From: Uloborus plumipes
Lineage: Eukaryota > Arthropoda > Arachnida > Araneae > Uloboridae
Assembly (NCBI GenBank): GCA_038373865.1
Contig: JAXGGA010000074.1
Span: 1-64,000, forward strand
Length of the DNA stretch: 64,000 bases
Direction of reading: 5' to 3'
Below are positions 1 through 13,230 of this stretch, in pieces; positions within the stretch are counted from its first letter, which is position 1, and the number at the start of each line of letters is the position of its first letter. The notes beneath the pieces were generated by a model. That model made no database searches. It was not told the origin of the DNA and worked only from the letters and a program-made list of their open reading frames with translations. Both the position numbers and the translations under genes were made by a program.

Positions 1-2440
1 ATTTTTTTTCATTCCTTTTTTGGATTTTTTTTTTTTTTTTTTTTTGAATAACTTTTACATTTTTGCTTTTTAAAAATAATGTTGAAAATTATTAAATAAT
101 GTTTGAATTGTAGGTTTTCAGCAAATTTTCATTTTTTTTTAAATGCTTGTTACTTAATAGGAATATATTTTTCGCCCTGTACAATAGTGGAATGGTCCAA
201 AACTTTGAAAAAAAATAATATTTATTTATTTTAAATATATATTTAATAATACTTTTTGCCACAGTATTGGCATTAAGATAGCTAACAGAAAGAGTGCATT
301 GTGTAAAAAAATTAATTAATTGCGGAAAACATTTAATATTTTCAAGTTTAGAAAAAAATTTTGCACTGTATTATTTAACTAAACTGCAAAAAATTGCCAA
401 GTAAACATAGCATAATAATTTTGTTTAATTGTAAATTAGTGAAAAGGTGCATCATTTAAAATCTTGATGAAAAAGGGAATGCTGTGCTCTTGAAATTTTC
501 TTTTCATAGAGGCTATTTTCAACTTTATGTCTTGTTTTGAACCTGGTGCTTCGTGCCTTTAGCTAATATTGTGCCAATGGAAGAAAATGATGGTATGAAG
601 ATTAAAACAATATACATATGTATAAATCTTCAATAGATTTTTCGTTTAATTCTCTTTTTCGTTTAATACTATAAACACCCTGTATTTTCACATCATTTAT
701 GATTTAAAATATAATCATTGTATATTAATTGAATAAAGGTTTTGCTTTTCTTCTAGAGTATATAACATACACATTTATTTGTACCACATTCCATGAAACT
801 ACTGCCGATAACGCGACGCGCGATTGTTGCGTTTTGCAAATATGGTAGCGAGTTAAAATACAGTTATTTTAGAGCAACTTTTAACTATGTTGGTGCAATT
901 GTCCTAAAAATATCCCATAAAGGCCATCCTTATGGACACCATTGAATAGGTAACAATGTCAGTTTTACAGTGTTTACTTTAAGACAGAAGTACTGTAGTT
1001 GTTTTTCAGTTCTTTGAGCTTAACCAAGAATGCTTACTACGGATAAAACTGCGCAATCTGGTTTCACTTCATCAAAACAAGTTATAAAGTAGAACGTCAT
1101 TACATTGTAAGACTTTGTTCATAGGTTACTTTTTTTTTCAGATTCTATAAACAAATTGGGTGGAACTAAATCCAGAGCAATTGCAGTAACAAATAATGCG
1201 CAATGTTTACTCATTTTATATTTTATTGCAATGTAAATGCTGTACTTACTTGATCGGTATTTTCGTGTTTTTTCCTGTGACCGCTTTGACGTGTAACACC
1301 TAAAAATGAAAAATAAAAACAATTACCGATTGGTTTTCCTAATAAGAATTTTACTATATACTAAGATACTAATAGCTTCACATTATTACAACTATTTGTA
1401 ATAGTCTCATATTTTAAATTTTAATATATATTTTAAAATGCTCAAAACTTTATCTGCGATAAATTTTGATTTAAGGGTTAGACATTTGGAATGGCATTGC
1501 GGTTTTTAGAACATCAACAATGTAATTTCAGAAATGACGAGACACGGAGCTTTAGCTAATTTTATAAAAAAATTGTAGCGGCAAAACGTTTCCTCAGTAA
1601 TAACTTTTAGTAAATAAGTGTAAACACTGATTCACTAATGGATTTAAAAAAAATCTGTTAGAATAAAGAGAAAACAGAAAATGGCTGCAATACTGCATAT
1701 ACACATGAAAAACTTAAATAAGGAAAGATGAAAAAAAGGGGGAAAACTATCGAATCCGATTCTTATCTAAATTAGGTATAATTTAAAATGATTCCAAAAT
1801 AAAAAAATGTAAAGAAGACAAGAGGTTTGAAACGATTTTACTAGAACTAAATTCGATTATATATATCATAATGCATTTTTAACAAAAGTGAGCGATAGTC
1901 GTAAGTTTAAACTTCTCTTCAAAATGAAAATTCAAATATTTTAAGCCGGTGTGAAGAACGTGTTTATTGTTCCCCAGATAAGTTAAAATTTTCAAACACG
2001 GCTGCTCTGTTTATTCAAATATTAACCTTATATTATTCTGTTCCCTCATATTTGATGTTAGTTTATATATTTTTACAATTCTTGCCTTTGGCGTTTGAAA
2101 TTATGCATGTTTATTTTTTAACACTATTCCTAACAAAGCAAGTAACAAAGCAGGCTTTATCCAGCACTCTCAATATCTGGAAAAAAAATGTATAATCAAT
2201 CAACTAATTAGCCGAAAGTTGTCAATATAAACCAGCTTTTAGTTTCGACAATTTGCAAGAAATGCCTTAATGTCCTCAAATTCCGTCATCAACCATTATG
2301 AGTAAGTTTCCGAAGTAATGTCCTTATTTTCTCAGTAACAAAAATTGAGTGTCGTTTTTGTGTGTATTAGCTTAGTCTTTCACTGGAACAAGCATCTCCA
2401 CTGGCATTCGTGCGTGCCTTTAACTCTACGCTGGGCAATT
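1..2440. other. AT-rich non-coding stretch
   Basis: No gene is supported here. The stretch holds a 21-base T run at 25-45. It also has a short motif, AACACCCTGTAT (674-685), resembling the outer end of Tc1/mariner-like elements, without a partner end that I can find. A small CpG-rich patch lies at about 804-832 in otherwise AT-rich sequence. Open frames are short and low in complexity. Confidence 0.6.
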
Positions 2441-2445
2441 CCATC

Positions 2446-4037
2446 GTTACAGACGTAACAATCGCAGACTTTGAACACAAATAATTCTGGTTTGGGCTGA
2501 TGAAAGTCTTCAATTTTTTTTCCTGTAGTGTAACTTGATGATGTTTATGCTACATTAAATTTGCGTGCAGATTGCTTAATTACAAAAAAATACAGAAATT
2601 AAAAACTGCCTGTTACAGACGTAATTCACAAAACAGCAAAAACTCGACTATGTCATACAACTTACAATATTCCTCTGAATTATACGGAAATTTTGAACTT
2701 TTTTTTTAATACGTGTTCTAGAGACTTCAAGCTTTCTAAAACCATAAAGATTGTGTGGATTTTGACTGCCGAATTTGTGAAAAAAATTCATAAACTTGTT
2801 ACGGACGAAACAAAGTGGTGTTACAGACGTAACATCTCTGATTTGAAAGCAGAAAACAGTATTGTAAAGCAGAAATAAACAAAGATTTTTGTGCTAAAAC
2901 AATACAGTAACATTAATTAACACATTATTTGAATATTTTAAGTTATACTGTAACAGTTTTAGAAAATTTGGGTAAGTCTGGGGGAGTTGAGAGCATATGC
3001 CGATATGTCAATATGTAACACTAAATTAATGCATCTTAAGACAATTATTTCCAAGAAAGATTGACACAAGAAAAGTTAAGAAGGGCCTTCACACAAATTT
3101 ATTTGTATTCTTAAAATTAATGCATAATGGAGCTGCTACATTAAAAAATCGGGAAAAGTAAATTCCTCCCTGGAATCAGTGATTGATCTTAGGAGAACTT
3201 AAAAATTTGAAAATGTTGGATCATATAGCAGAATACTAGTACCAAACTAAAATTTAACCTTCTTGGTGACAGTTGGTCGATTTTGATAATTTTTTTTGAA
3301 TGAAAAAAATGTGTCCTTTTTCATCCGACGTTCTCGAAATTCGAACGGCATTTTCGTATTCTGTTCTAAAACAATGCATTTCGCGGGCTTTTGGCAAATT
3401 CGCGATGTTAGTCCACCGTTCTTCCAATTTTAGCGTCAGCTTTAAAACATTTTCCTGGGGCATATAAATAATTTTAACTTTTTCTGCAATGGAGTTTGCA
3501 CACTGAAAAAAGGAAAGAGCGTCGTTGACAAATGCTGTTCTAGATCTTACTCTCTGCCAAACCTGGTGCTTGACCATACCCCCAACTCCATCCACAGCTC
3601 CTTTTCCATGTGACGTAGCAAAAAAATGCCAGTTGAGGCATAAATTATAATCAGTTATACCATATGTGTATTTTATTAATCTTAAGAAATAAATTTCAAT
3701 TACATGCCGACATAATTAAAAATTTCAAAATCAGAATACCAGAAACTTTAGTACTCGTACCATATTATGCTATAGACATGTATTGCTCATCCTGTGCTTT
3801 TTACATATTTAATTGGAAATTTATTTTTGCTACGGACGTAACATAGAGCCATTTTTTATGTCCGAAATGTTACGTCTGTAACAGCATTAATTTAAAAACT
3901 AAATCAGTTGCAATATTTTTAACTATGGTGGGCAATTACTCTAAGAATTTGCCAAAAGGACCATTAAGGGTTTTTTTTATTTTTGATTTTTTAGGACGTA
4001 ATGACAACTTTTGCTTCTTTTTTGTTACAGACGTAAC
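2446..4037. repeat. Cluster of the 14-bp motif GTTACAGACGTAAC
   Basis: The imperfect palindrome GTTACAGACGTAAC occurs exactly at 2446-2459, 2820-2833 and 4024-4037, and exactly inverted at 3869-3882. Near matches lie at 2612-2624 (13 bases), 2798-2811, 3829-3842 and about 3991-4002. That makes about eight sites in 1.6 kb, which chance does not explain. The cluster brackets the minus-strand coding fossil at 3254-3655, with four sites on each side. An attractive reading is a set of subterminal binding sites of a dead DNA transposon. A regulatory binding-site cluster is an alternative. I could not find matching terminal inverted repeats to bound an element. Confidence 0.75.
3254..3655 (-). pseudogene. 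Fossil of a mobile-element-associated protein, C-terminal part
   Basis: A minus-strand frame stays open from upstream of 3655 down to a stop at 3254 (at least 130 codons) and has protein-like composition. Near its start it reads through NWHFFATSHGKGAVDGVGG, then a Trp/Arg-rich stretch and a long amphipathic segment ending in a Lys-rich tail. The motif HGKGAVDGVGG resembles a conserved block I recall from uncharacterised proteins that occur in many copies in arthropod and cnidarian genomes and appear linked to transposable elements. That identification is from memory and unchecked. The first in-frame Met (3595) lies after the motif, so it is unlikely to be the true start. The upstream part of the gene is missing or unreadable. 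The fossil sits inside the GTTACAGACGTAAC motif cluster. It is probably an inactive remnant or an isolated exon. Confidence 0.5.
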
Positions 4038-4040
4038 ATC

Positions 4041-4939
4041 AAACTTCTTTTTTTCAAACTTCAATTACACCATTTAGATCAATTCAAAAGAAACTAATGA
4101 ATGCATATTATTATAGTACCGTCTTAGTAGTTAAAATTGTGCTACAAGTAGTTATTTTTGTTTTTATTTTTCGATGAGAAATATGCATTTGAAAATGTGT
4201 TCTTTTTTCTGATTTTTACAAGTTCGTGAATATCGTACTTCCAACTAAGAAAACAAGTATTATTCTAACTCTCACTAAAAAACCAATGCAGGATTCTTAA
4301 AATATACATCTTAAGCTTTAAAATGATGTATAACATAGCAACATAACTTCAATATGAATTTTGGACCAATTGGTTTCACTTTTCATGGAATGGCCCCGCT
4401 GTTTTGCAGGGCAGATAATCTTACATTTTACTCTCATTACCGCTTTATCATTGAATTTTAATTCTGGTAGATTATGTGCAATTATATTAATTTATGTGTT
4501 TCGTTAAGTGTGCTAAAGTTTGAACTGTTATCTTTAAAACCATCACACTAAAATCCTTATAACAACAAAAATAACGATGGATAAAAATTATTTGAGAAGC
4601 AAAGATAAAAAAGTAGTGTATTACACAACGGATATTGACTTGCCCGGTAGTTAACAAAAAATGAAACAACTATACTCCTATCAAAAACGTAAAATCACGT
4701 AAAGATCAGAAAGAAACATGTTTCATCGGAATTTTTCTAAACCTATACCCATTTAAACATTTCACATACTTATAAAAAAATACTTATGTTAAAATCTAAA
4801 ATAGAAAATTACTTGTTTTTAGAACCCTTAGAAAATATTAAATATTTTTCAACGCAACTGAAATGTCCCAAACTGATGAATCCATGTCGTAACTGATGGG
4901 TTCATTCTTGTAGTTTATGTTACTGTCACATGCACGAAT
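4041..4939. other. AT-rich non-coding stretch
   Basis: No gene or structured repeat is visible. Open frames are short and T- or A-driven. Confidence 0.5.
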
Positions 4940-5330
4940 CACTGTATTGCAAAAAAATGAACTGTTATTTTTACAGTATAATACTGGCAACCAAGGTTCC
5001 AATTTAAAACTGTAAAATGCACAGTAATAAACTATGAAGCTAGCAATTTTAGTTTCTTACTGTAAAATTAGAAATTTTACAGTTTATTGCCGTAAAATTT
5101 AGCTGTTTTATACTGTGAAAAACAGTATAATACTGGCAGCAGAGGTTCCAGTTTAAAACTGGAAACTATACACAGCAATTTTAGTTTATCACTGTAGAAG
5201 TAGCAATTTTAGTTTAGTACTATAAAATGATCAATTTGACAGTTTATTACTGTATAATTAGCAATTTTTAGTTTATTACCATAAAATTAGCTTTATTATA
5301 TTGTAAAAACAACATTATTTTTTTAAAGTG
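4940..5330. mobile_element. CACTG-type multi-palindromic MITE, copy A
   Basis: The copy begins CACTG followed by an A-run and ATGAACTGTT, and ends TTAAAGTG. Terminal portions carry TTTTTACAGTATAATACTGG and its inverse. The interior is an array of short alternating palindromes built on TAAAATTAGCAATTTTA and ACAGTTTATTACTGT. It belongs to the family with copies at 15305, 24871, 42064, 42931, 45940, 51942 and 58886. CACTG ends suggest a non-autonomous EnSpm/CACTA-type element, which is an inference because no transposase is present. There is no clear target duplication for this copy. Confidence 0.75.
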
Positions 5331-5409
5331 TGGCCGTTATGTAAAAAAAAAAGCGTAAATAATTGCCAGCTAATAACTAGTGATGCTTCAATTGTCAGTG
5401 AATTGTAGG

Positions 5410-5600
5410 TGGTTGGCGTCGTCACCACGTCAAAGCATTTTGGTTCGTGACGTGACATTCAGATTGTGAATCACATATTTATACTGTCTAAAACTTGAGA
5501 TGACGAGATCCCGTAACATGAGAAGTATTGTATCTTGGAAGCAACGGGACACGTTGTGACGTGGCACGTGAATTTATGTGACACGTGAGGGAACACATTT
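5410..5600. promoter_or_regulatory. Cluster of CACGTG / TGACGTG motifs
   Basis: Within about 180 bp there are CACGT (5426), CGTGACGTGACA (5446-5457), TGACGTGGCACGTG (5557-5570) and CACGTG (5582-5587). This E-box and CRE-like density is unusual in such AT-rich DNA and could mark an enhancer for bHLH or bZIP factors. The support is motifs only. No promoter or exon is visible next to it. Confidence 0.3.
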
Positions 5601-5639
5601 CCTCTTTCCGCCCCTTGCATGACATTACAGCTTATTTTC

Positions 5640-8200
5640 AATAGGAGTTACTTTTGTGTTAGTTTTTACAAATTTGGAAGAATGTGCTGAAATATAATGA
5701 CTATGTAATTACTGCCTTTCAAGCTGTTTTTTTTTCTGGTAACTAAATTACTATGATTAAAAATTAACTAGAATTGTTTTGCAAGAACATTGTAATTATT
5801 TTGCAAAAATTATTAAAAGAGTCGCTATCACTTTACACACTAATTGTTACAGCGAATTTTGAGCGAACAAAAGCTTTTTTTTAACAATCGATTCATTCTC
5901 CTCACACTTAACTATTCTCGGTAAATAGTTAGAATCAACAAACAATATAAGCAACATAACTGTTTTCAATTCTTCATATAAACAAAGTTTTGTAGCTAAC
6001 GATACACAAATCACGCAAGTTTGCATATAACTCTTTCAAAGGCCCTTGAAATGTACCGAATTCTAAATTTATGCTCTTGGGATATTGGGAGCGTAGGAAA
6101 CTGCCGCGTGTGTGCCAAAACGTTAAAATATATACAGATAACATTTTCCAAAGCGTTACGCCCCTTTATCTCATTGTCACCACTCAGCATTGAATCTCCT
6201 CATTTAAAGGGGTTATTATCTTCAAGTTTTGCTTTGTACTATTTTATGCTCAAGCGGTAAATGGTAGGTACGAATCTGAGATTAGAAGTTAGGCAACAGA
6301 AGTTTCAATTCTATTGCGGAAATCTTTCATTTAAATACTAGTTTGAAATCACTGCAAGAGAGTAATAAATAATGAATCATTTGGGAGTTATGTACCATCA
6401 GAGATATTTTACCATCTGAAATGATTTGATAGGTAATAATATTTTTGTGTTTATAATTATAAATATAATGCATTTGGGACATATAGTTGCATTAAACAAA
6501 GTCAAAGGCAATATCGCCTAAATACGTACTAGCATATCAATCAAACGCAGTTTTTGATCTTACATAACAATGAGTAATTAGTTATTAGAAGAAATTGTAA
6601 AATATTTATTCGCATGATGCAGATTATTTGTATTAATATCATTTATCTAGACAAAAACTGATATTTTTTTTCTCGATAAAAAATATATTGCTGGTATTCA
6701 AAAAAAATGTTCTAACTATGAACTATGCTTTATATCCGTCTTTCATCTTCAACTAATAAAAAGATTACAACATTTAAATATCCGAACTAAAATGAACGGA
6801 TTTTTAAACACTGATTTAGTTAGAATTAAAACTGTTCATTATAAAAATAACATTATAAGATTAATACAATCTTGTTTACATTTACTGCAAAAGAATATGC
6901 CATGTTAGATACTCAGAAACGAAGGACTGTTAGCTCTTTTTTTTAACTATAAAAGCCGTAAAGATTTATTTAGTTAATCGAGGGTGGAATTTGAAATAAT
7001 TTACAACCATTATCGAATAGGTAAATACTAAACAAATTCTTGAACCGAAAAGATGTTACATTATGTATAAGCAAAATGAAACGCAAGGTGAAGAAGTACA
7101 ACTAAAATTCATTTAAAAGAACATTTCGGCTTGGGATCAATCAAATACAAATTGGCGTTGCTATCCTGTTTCACCAAGTTATCCGACGTAGGACGTTTTT
7201 ACTTCTTTGGAAATAAATTTAAATGAATATTGAATTCGACCAAACAAGTAAACTAAATACTTAAAGTACATTTGTGATTTGAGCTCTATATACATTTTAT
7301 AACCTTTTGACGATAAATAACATTAACTTCAAGAAGCCTAAAAATGTGCTTTAGCACATTCCTTTAGAAGCTCAGTAAGTCTTTTATTTTGTGTACAGTT
7401 TTTCCAAATAAATTTTTCATATTCTACCTGAGATAAAACAGTTGAACAACGAGCATAATACAATTGTTTTGTTTTTCGTACTGTATTATTTTTTTAATGA
7501 ATTGAAAAGAACACGATTGAAAAGCCCTTCATATATTCGCCCCTTCGTACTGTGAATATAGAGGGTGGCAAATGCACCACTAAATACTTACTATCCTTTT
7601 ATAAGCAACAGTTGGAAGGCCCCATGAAAAGGTTTTGAAATAATATGCAGAATGCGCGAAAATTTAGTTGTTTTCATACACACACACTCTCTCTCTCATT
7701 CGTAGCTCTAAGTATGGTGTATGTTGGGAGTCTGAAGTTTGCCTTAAAAATTAATGGCTTTTTAGGAGCGGAAATTTAAATTTAAAATTGCCATGATTTA
7801 TTCTTTTTTTTCTTTTGGATTATACAGCAATTATGTCTTGATTTTTTTCTCAGAACTGAACAACAGGATACAAAGATGTTTCTTAGTCAAAGATGGTGCA
7901 TTTGTGATAATCGAAGAGGTTTTAGAGAAAATTTAAATCATAATTGCGTTTGATAAGATTTGCACACTATATTTTTAAATACGGGTTGTGTGTGTAAATT
8001 CTGCAAGAAAAAGTTACCCTCATAACTGGCTAAATTCACAATCTTTGTACATAGTCTTTATACATTTTACCGAATTTTTTTCACCAAAACAATAAAAGTA
8101 TGATTCTTGTAGTTATCTACCAATAAGTGCTTCAAAGTAGTAAATATCCATCCCCACAAGTACTATTTTTTCAGCAGGAGTTAAAAGAGCAAAAGGTCAA
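5640..8200. other. AT-rich non-coding stretch
   Basis: No gene is supported. A short (CA)n(CT)n microsatellite lies at about 7678-7699. The only longer open frame (6021-6260, plus, 79 codons) has no recognisable domain, and I do not call it a gene. Confidence 0.5.
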
Positions 8201-8224
8201 GCTACCCGTAAAAACATAAAATTA

Positions 8225-8960
8225 ACAGTGAAGAAACAAAACTGTGCTGAAGTTCAACTTGAATCCCGTAACAAAACCAAGTATCAATTCACTAATTGCT
8301 TTCAGACTCTATTTTTGCTCTAAACTGAAGTCGCGCATCTAACAAAGTACCGACACAGCTTTAGTAAAAAAAAAAAGTAAGACGGAGAAAGCTAAATAGT
8401 CCATTATTTTCTTAGTCTAATGACCCTTCATTGAGATAGATATTTTACTATTTGGTAAAGGAAAAATAAAACTATAGCCGAAATTAGTCTTAGAATTATT
8501 CCCAGATTAGAAAGAAAAAGTGACTTATTTTCCTTTAATCATTATAATTTTAACAAAAAATATAGTTGTCGAAAATACGCTTTTCATGGTGAACTAAAAG
8601 AAGAAAAGACAGTCCGCTAAAGTTCAAATCTGATCTCGTAACAAGGACTGAATATCAGTTTACTAATTGTTTTATGACCCTTTTTCTATCTCCATTTTTA
8701 GTTTAACCGCAATTCGCACAGATTAACAGGATACTTACACAGCTTTAAAAACAAAAGTAAGAAAAAACCCTTACAGTTGAACAAAGGAAAAAAACTCAAT
8801 ATTTTTTACTAATTTCTTGACGTTTCATTCCGATATGCGTTTTACTTAAACACAAACTATTAATTATCCCCAGATTTAAAAAGCATAGGTGAACTGTTTT
8901 ATTGCATTTATTATAATTTAAATGTTTCATAGTTGTCAAAATGTAATGTTTATTGCGAAT
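8225..8960. repeat. Diverged tandem duplication, two units of about 370 bp
   Basis: Unit 1 (about 8225-8590) and unit 2 (about 8597-8960) share blocks in the same order: a block around AAGTTCAA..CTCGTAACAA, ACTAATTG followed by a T-rich run, ACACAGCTTTA followed by AAAGTAAG, CCCAGATT, and ATAGTTGTC near each end. Identity is moderate with indels, so the duplication is old. Confidence 0.55.
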
Positions 8961-8964
8961 ACAA

Positions 8965-10963
8965 TAGACAAACGTATTCTTAATACAGCTCTTGTATTCT
9001 GTTGCATTCTTGCTCTTTTTCTGGAAGAACATGAATACATTCAAATTTCGTTTGACTAGATTAAAGCCATTAAGCTCACATCCGGTTTTTACAACACAGT
9101 TCTAGAAAACTTAAGGGTTCCTGGATATTTTTTTAAGGAGTACTGGCACACCTATGTTTTGTATTGGAGGTTTAATGAGAAATCAAGAAACCGTAAATAA
9201 GGGAGCTCTATTGACTCGATTGGAGCTCCAATTGCAATCGATCTAATTACACATTTGGTCTCTCGAAGCAGTAACGTCATTAAAAAAAAATATTGAATTC
9301 ACATAAAAATCGAGGATCTTAGTACTGAAAGGGGGGGAAAGTTTTTAGTATTCTGTAAGCGGTATTTGCTTGCGACTGACCCCAGGAATTTTGGACCCAT
9401 GGGAGTTACTTGAACGTACTCCACGTATACTGGATAGGTATTTCGCAGAACCCGGCTCTGGACTCTGTAAATCCGACTTCCCTGTTTAACAAAGCTGCTC
9501 ATGAACCAGTCAAAGTAGATTTAAGGTGTGTCATAAATTTGTAACCTTTTGGTGATACACGTTTAATCTTTCGGTTGCCATATTTCTTTTCATAATCCGC
9601 CAAATTTTCGTTCTCTAAGTTTTTTTGCCAAAATAGTAGCTAATTTGGCTACTTGTCACCAAAATTGGCAAAAATTTGGCCGCATGTCACCATGAAGATA
9701 TTGGCGATATTTAGAGATATTTACGATGAATAAACATACAGGGGCAAAAATTACTACTATTTTTCAAAATAATTGTGAGTTATTGGCTACACCAATATTT
9801 CTACACTATACGAAGATATTATAATTTGGTACTTTAAATCCGCTTTTTAGGCTTCCCATGTGTACATTTTAATGGCATTTAATAACTGTAAAATATTACT
9901 TTGTTTTAAAAATGTAATGTGAGAAAAAATCTGTCTTAATGCTTTCTTTAGAAAATGGTTGTTTTTTTCCCCTCACAATAAGAAATTACAAAATCACTTA
10001 GCGCAAGTTTGTTGAAATGTTTTGAACACTAATTAAACACGTTACACTTGTATATATTTTTACCTAGCTTTTCACCAGAGATTGCTAGTTTTTTAGTATC
10101 AAAGTTGAAACGGTCAAACACTATATCGTTTCCACTACGCAATTTCAAGAATATTTCACTCCCATTCAGCATTTTGTACTTATTTTTCACCTTTAAATGG
10201 GGGGGGGGGTCAAGCTCACTGTTTTCATAGAACACAGAAATTTCAGAAAAACGATTTCAAACAAATTTTTAGTTGTTTCTTATTAGTCGAAGGTGTTTAT
10301 TTTATAGTTTTAAAAGATGTAAGAGAAAAAAAAATTACTGCAATAAGAAGTTTAGCACTGTGTTAAAAAAGTAAACAATATTGCTACTATTATTTAAATT
10401 ATTGTTTATTAGAAACTAACGATTTTTCTAAGGGATAAAATTAAATAGCAATATAAATCTGAGTAGACAAAACGTACGGTGATTAAATACAAGCTGATTT
10501 AAAAGGTTTCAACTAACAGGAAATTTAATACATATCATTTTCCATTGTATTATTTAAACATCAGTGGGCAGGGGAGTCCATTTTTGAAGCGCCTAAAGGA
10601 TGTCTTTATTGGATCTAATAGTGACACCCTCCAAACCCATAGGTTGGATCAACCCTTAGAGTAAAAGAAGATATTTTATAAATAGGATTTAAACATCGCA
10701 CATAGTTATAGTATAAAACTTAACCGAGCAATTGTTATAGGGAAAATATTTAAAAAACTCAAAATACAATGTTTTTTTTTATTATACTATTACAGCAAAT
10801 TATCGGTGATAATTTTTATTGCTGATGTGTGTTTTACTCTCAAATACATCTACTTTTTTGTAAAACGACACTTCTAAAAATGGTCCATAGTTCCTGAATT
10901 CATCAGTGACTTGAAATTTCGATGTCTATATTCATATTATATTTAGAAATAAATGACATATTA
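8965..10963. other. Non-coding stretch with an unidentified minus-strand open frame
   Basis: A 67-codon minus-strand frame (9299-9502) lies in a less AT-rich patch. Its composition is more protein-like than its surroundings (a Val/Tyr/Arg-rich stretch with few low-complexity runs), but I recognise no family and see no splice sites that settle it. At 9590-9720 there are TTGGC/GCCAA motifs and a GGCGATATTTAG string, also seen near 27.82 kb inside the Helitron-type element, so a decayed fragment of that element is possible. A G-run lies at 10200-10209. Confidence 0.35.
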
Positions 10964-11371
10964 CACAGTAAAGCTCCTATTAACCGAACTTGTAGAAACC
11001 GACCCCAGTTCAGATAATTCGACAAGTAATTCAATAATACGTTTGACTATGAAAACATTTGGAATATATATGTTTAAGGCTTAAAAGTTGGGTTTTAATG
11101 AAATTTAGTAGTTAATAGGTACTATTTTAAAATTTTAAAAATATTGTGTCTGCAATTTTAGTCATGCTTTATCCAGGACGGGATTTTTCTGTCATAATTC
11201 AATTGTCTTGATATTGATTTCGCCTTTTGTCCCCTAAGATCTTATTCTTATATTTTACCTTAAAAAAATTTTCAATTTTGCGTGCTCAGTCATGAAAAAT
11301 CAGTGGTACATGACCGGATAAAACGGACCTTTCAATCAATTAGAGTTCGGATTAGTAGCCCCTTACTGCAG
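10964..11371. mobile_element. Pogo/Tigger-like MITE, about 0.4 kb
   Basis: The left end reads CACAGTAAAGCTCCTATTAA then CCGAACTTG. The right end is AGTTCGGATTAGTAGCCCCT then TACTGCAG. As inverted repeats these align over about 27 bases with a few mismatches. TA dinucleotides flank both ends (10962-10963 and 11372-11373), fitting Tc1/mariner/pogo insertion at TA. No transposase frame is present, so it is non-autonomous. Confidence 0.6.
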
Positions 11372-11373
11372 TA

Positions 11374-12880
11374 TAACACTATTTTATTTTAATGTGCATT
11401 TAAACTCAGGACCAAGTAGTTATTTTATGAGGGGAAAGAATCGCCACGCCGAATTTATTATATAAATGTATATGGTTTTAAAAAACAAAAACTTTTAGTG
11501 CAGTTATTTTTTTAAATAATTCAATAAAGCTTTAAACGATAAAAATGCCCCTATAAAAATTCATCTATAATAAAAACACCAATTGGATGATAAAGCCTAT
11601 GTTTTAAAAAAAATAATAATTGAAAAAAAAATAGAGCATCGCTTTTTTTTTTTTTTTTTTGTTTTTTACCAAAACTATCCATCGTCATTCATTTGGGGGG
11701 GGGGATTTGGGAATGTCTTCCCAACCTAAAATGTGTGTCTGCACAATATCTACAAACGTAAAAAAGTTTCATAATTTTATTACAAAATGCACCCCTCTCT
11801 CCCCTATAGCCCTCCTGACTAAAACAAAAAATTGCACATTCAAATTATATTAGTCATTTAAAAGTTACCACAGGGACAAACTTACCAATAAACTTCTAAT
11901 TCCAAAATACTACTTTCAACATTATCAACCATTTCATTTCTGAATACTTTTTAATTTACTTCCGATTAACAAAAAATACAGTATTTTACGCATTTTTTTT
12001 TTTTTTTTACCACTCAAGGGAAAAATAGGTTAAAAATGAAACGAGGCGAAAAGGAATGAATTCATGTTTATTTACAATGAGCTGCAAATTAAATAAATAT
12101 CTCCAAAACGTAAAGCATAATTCAACAAGGTTATAGAGCTCAAATTTGCAACTTAATAGCAAGCACGTGTTTTTGACGTTAAGTGTTTTAATCATTTTTT
12201 TTTAACGCATAGAACTGTTCTGAATATTTTCAATCGCTGATTTAACAAACAAATTTACTTGAAACATTTTACTCTATTTAAATTAAATCACACCTCCCCC
12301 ACTGGTTTTACTGAACCCAACAGTTTAATCTCTGAAGCAAAGAAAAAATAATTTCACCAATTATATACTGCTACTATACATTATTTCAAAGACATTGCAA
12401 CACGTTGCTCTCCTTTTCTCCTAACATCTTCCTGCCAAAATTGATTTCAGGAGAACATCATTGTCTACGTATCATGTTTTTTTTTTTTGTTCTTTTCAAA
12501 TATATCCCAAAGTGCTTTCGTATTTATCCATAACAATATTATCAAAGAGCAGATGTTTTTATTACCAATTAGTTAAAAGTATACATCAAACCAGTAAAGG
12601 GCGTCTGTCTATATTTAAAAATATTTTTTAATAAAATTATTTTTTTTAATAATTTAACACAAAAGAAAGTATTTATTTTATTGGAAAAGTTCAAGAAAAA
12701 ACAAGTTCACAGAAAAAGTAAAACATCGATTTTCAATAGAAGAACCAATTATGAAAGCAATTGTTTTTACATTATTTAAATCAAGCATTGTTTTACATTT
12801 CTAAATTTCATTTAGTGCTGAGCAAAGAAAAAAAAACACAACCGCAAAAAAACAACAATAACGTTCCTCCTTGCTCAGCA
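11374..12880. other. AT-rich non-coding stretch with homopolymers
   Basis: It holds an 18-base T run (11643-11660), a G-run near 11695-11704, and T runs near 11993-12009 and 12478-12488. No gene is supported. Confidence 0.5.
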
Positions 12881-13230
12881 CTTCCTCTGGTAAAGCCGCA
12901 ACGCACACACAGCCCATGAGAGTTGTTTCCCTGTTGAAATGATTCACTGCATCCTTTCGCGTATGCATTGAGAGGCTTCAGAGATCCAACCCCGAGCAAC
13001 TCATAAATCCTAAAAGCACGCTGTCAGCCGCGGAAAAAACCGTGACCATTATGTTCATTGCCTGTTTAGCTCTAATCGGAATGGATTAGACAGAGGCATC
13101 TCGTGTTTCAGTCGCTTGTTTTTGATTCGTTTGCTATTTATTGTGTTTTTGATTTCTCCCGCTCTCCATAATGTGTGGAAAACTGAAGTAGTGACTCCTT
13201 TCAGGCACTGGAATAAAATGTCCGTTTAAT
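12880..13230. promoter_or_regulatory. GC-richer island, possible conserved non-coding element
   Basis: Composition changes sharply from about 75% A+T to nearly balanced, without a convincing reading frame. The island contains TAATCGGA (13072-13079) and GGATTA (13083-13088), a close pair resembling K50 homeodomain sites, plus a CAGCCGCGG patch. It may be an enhancer or an unrecognised exon. Function is inferred from composition and motif only. Confidence 0.3.

Noticed and set aside
11641..11660. Poly-T and poly-A runs as terminators or poly(A) tails of retrocopies
   Set aside because: Homopolymers are common throughout, and no coding or LINE sequence with target duplications adjoins them.
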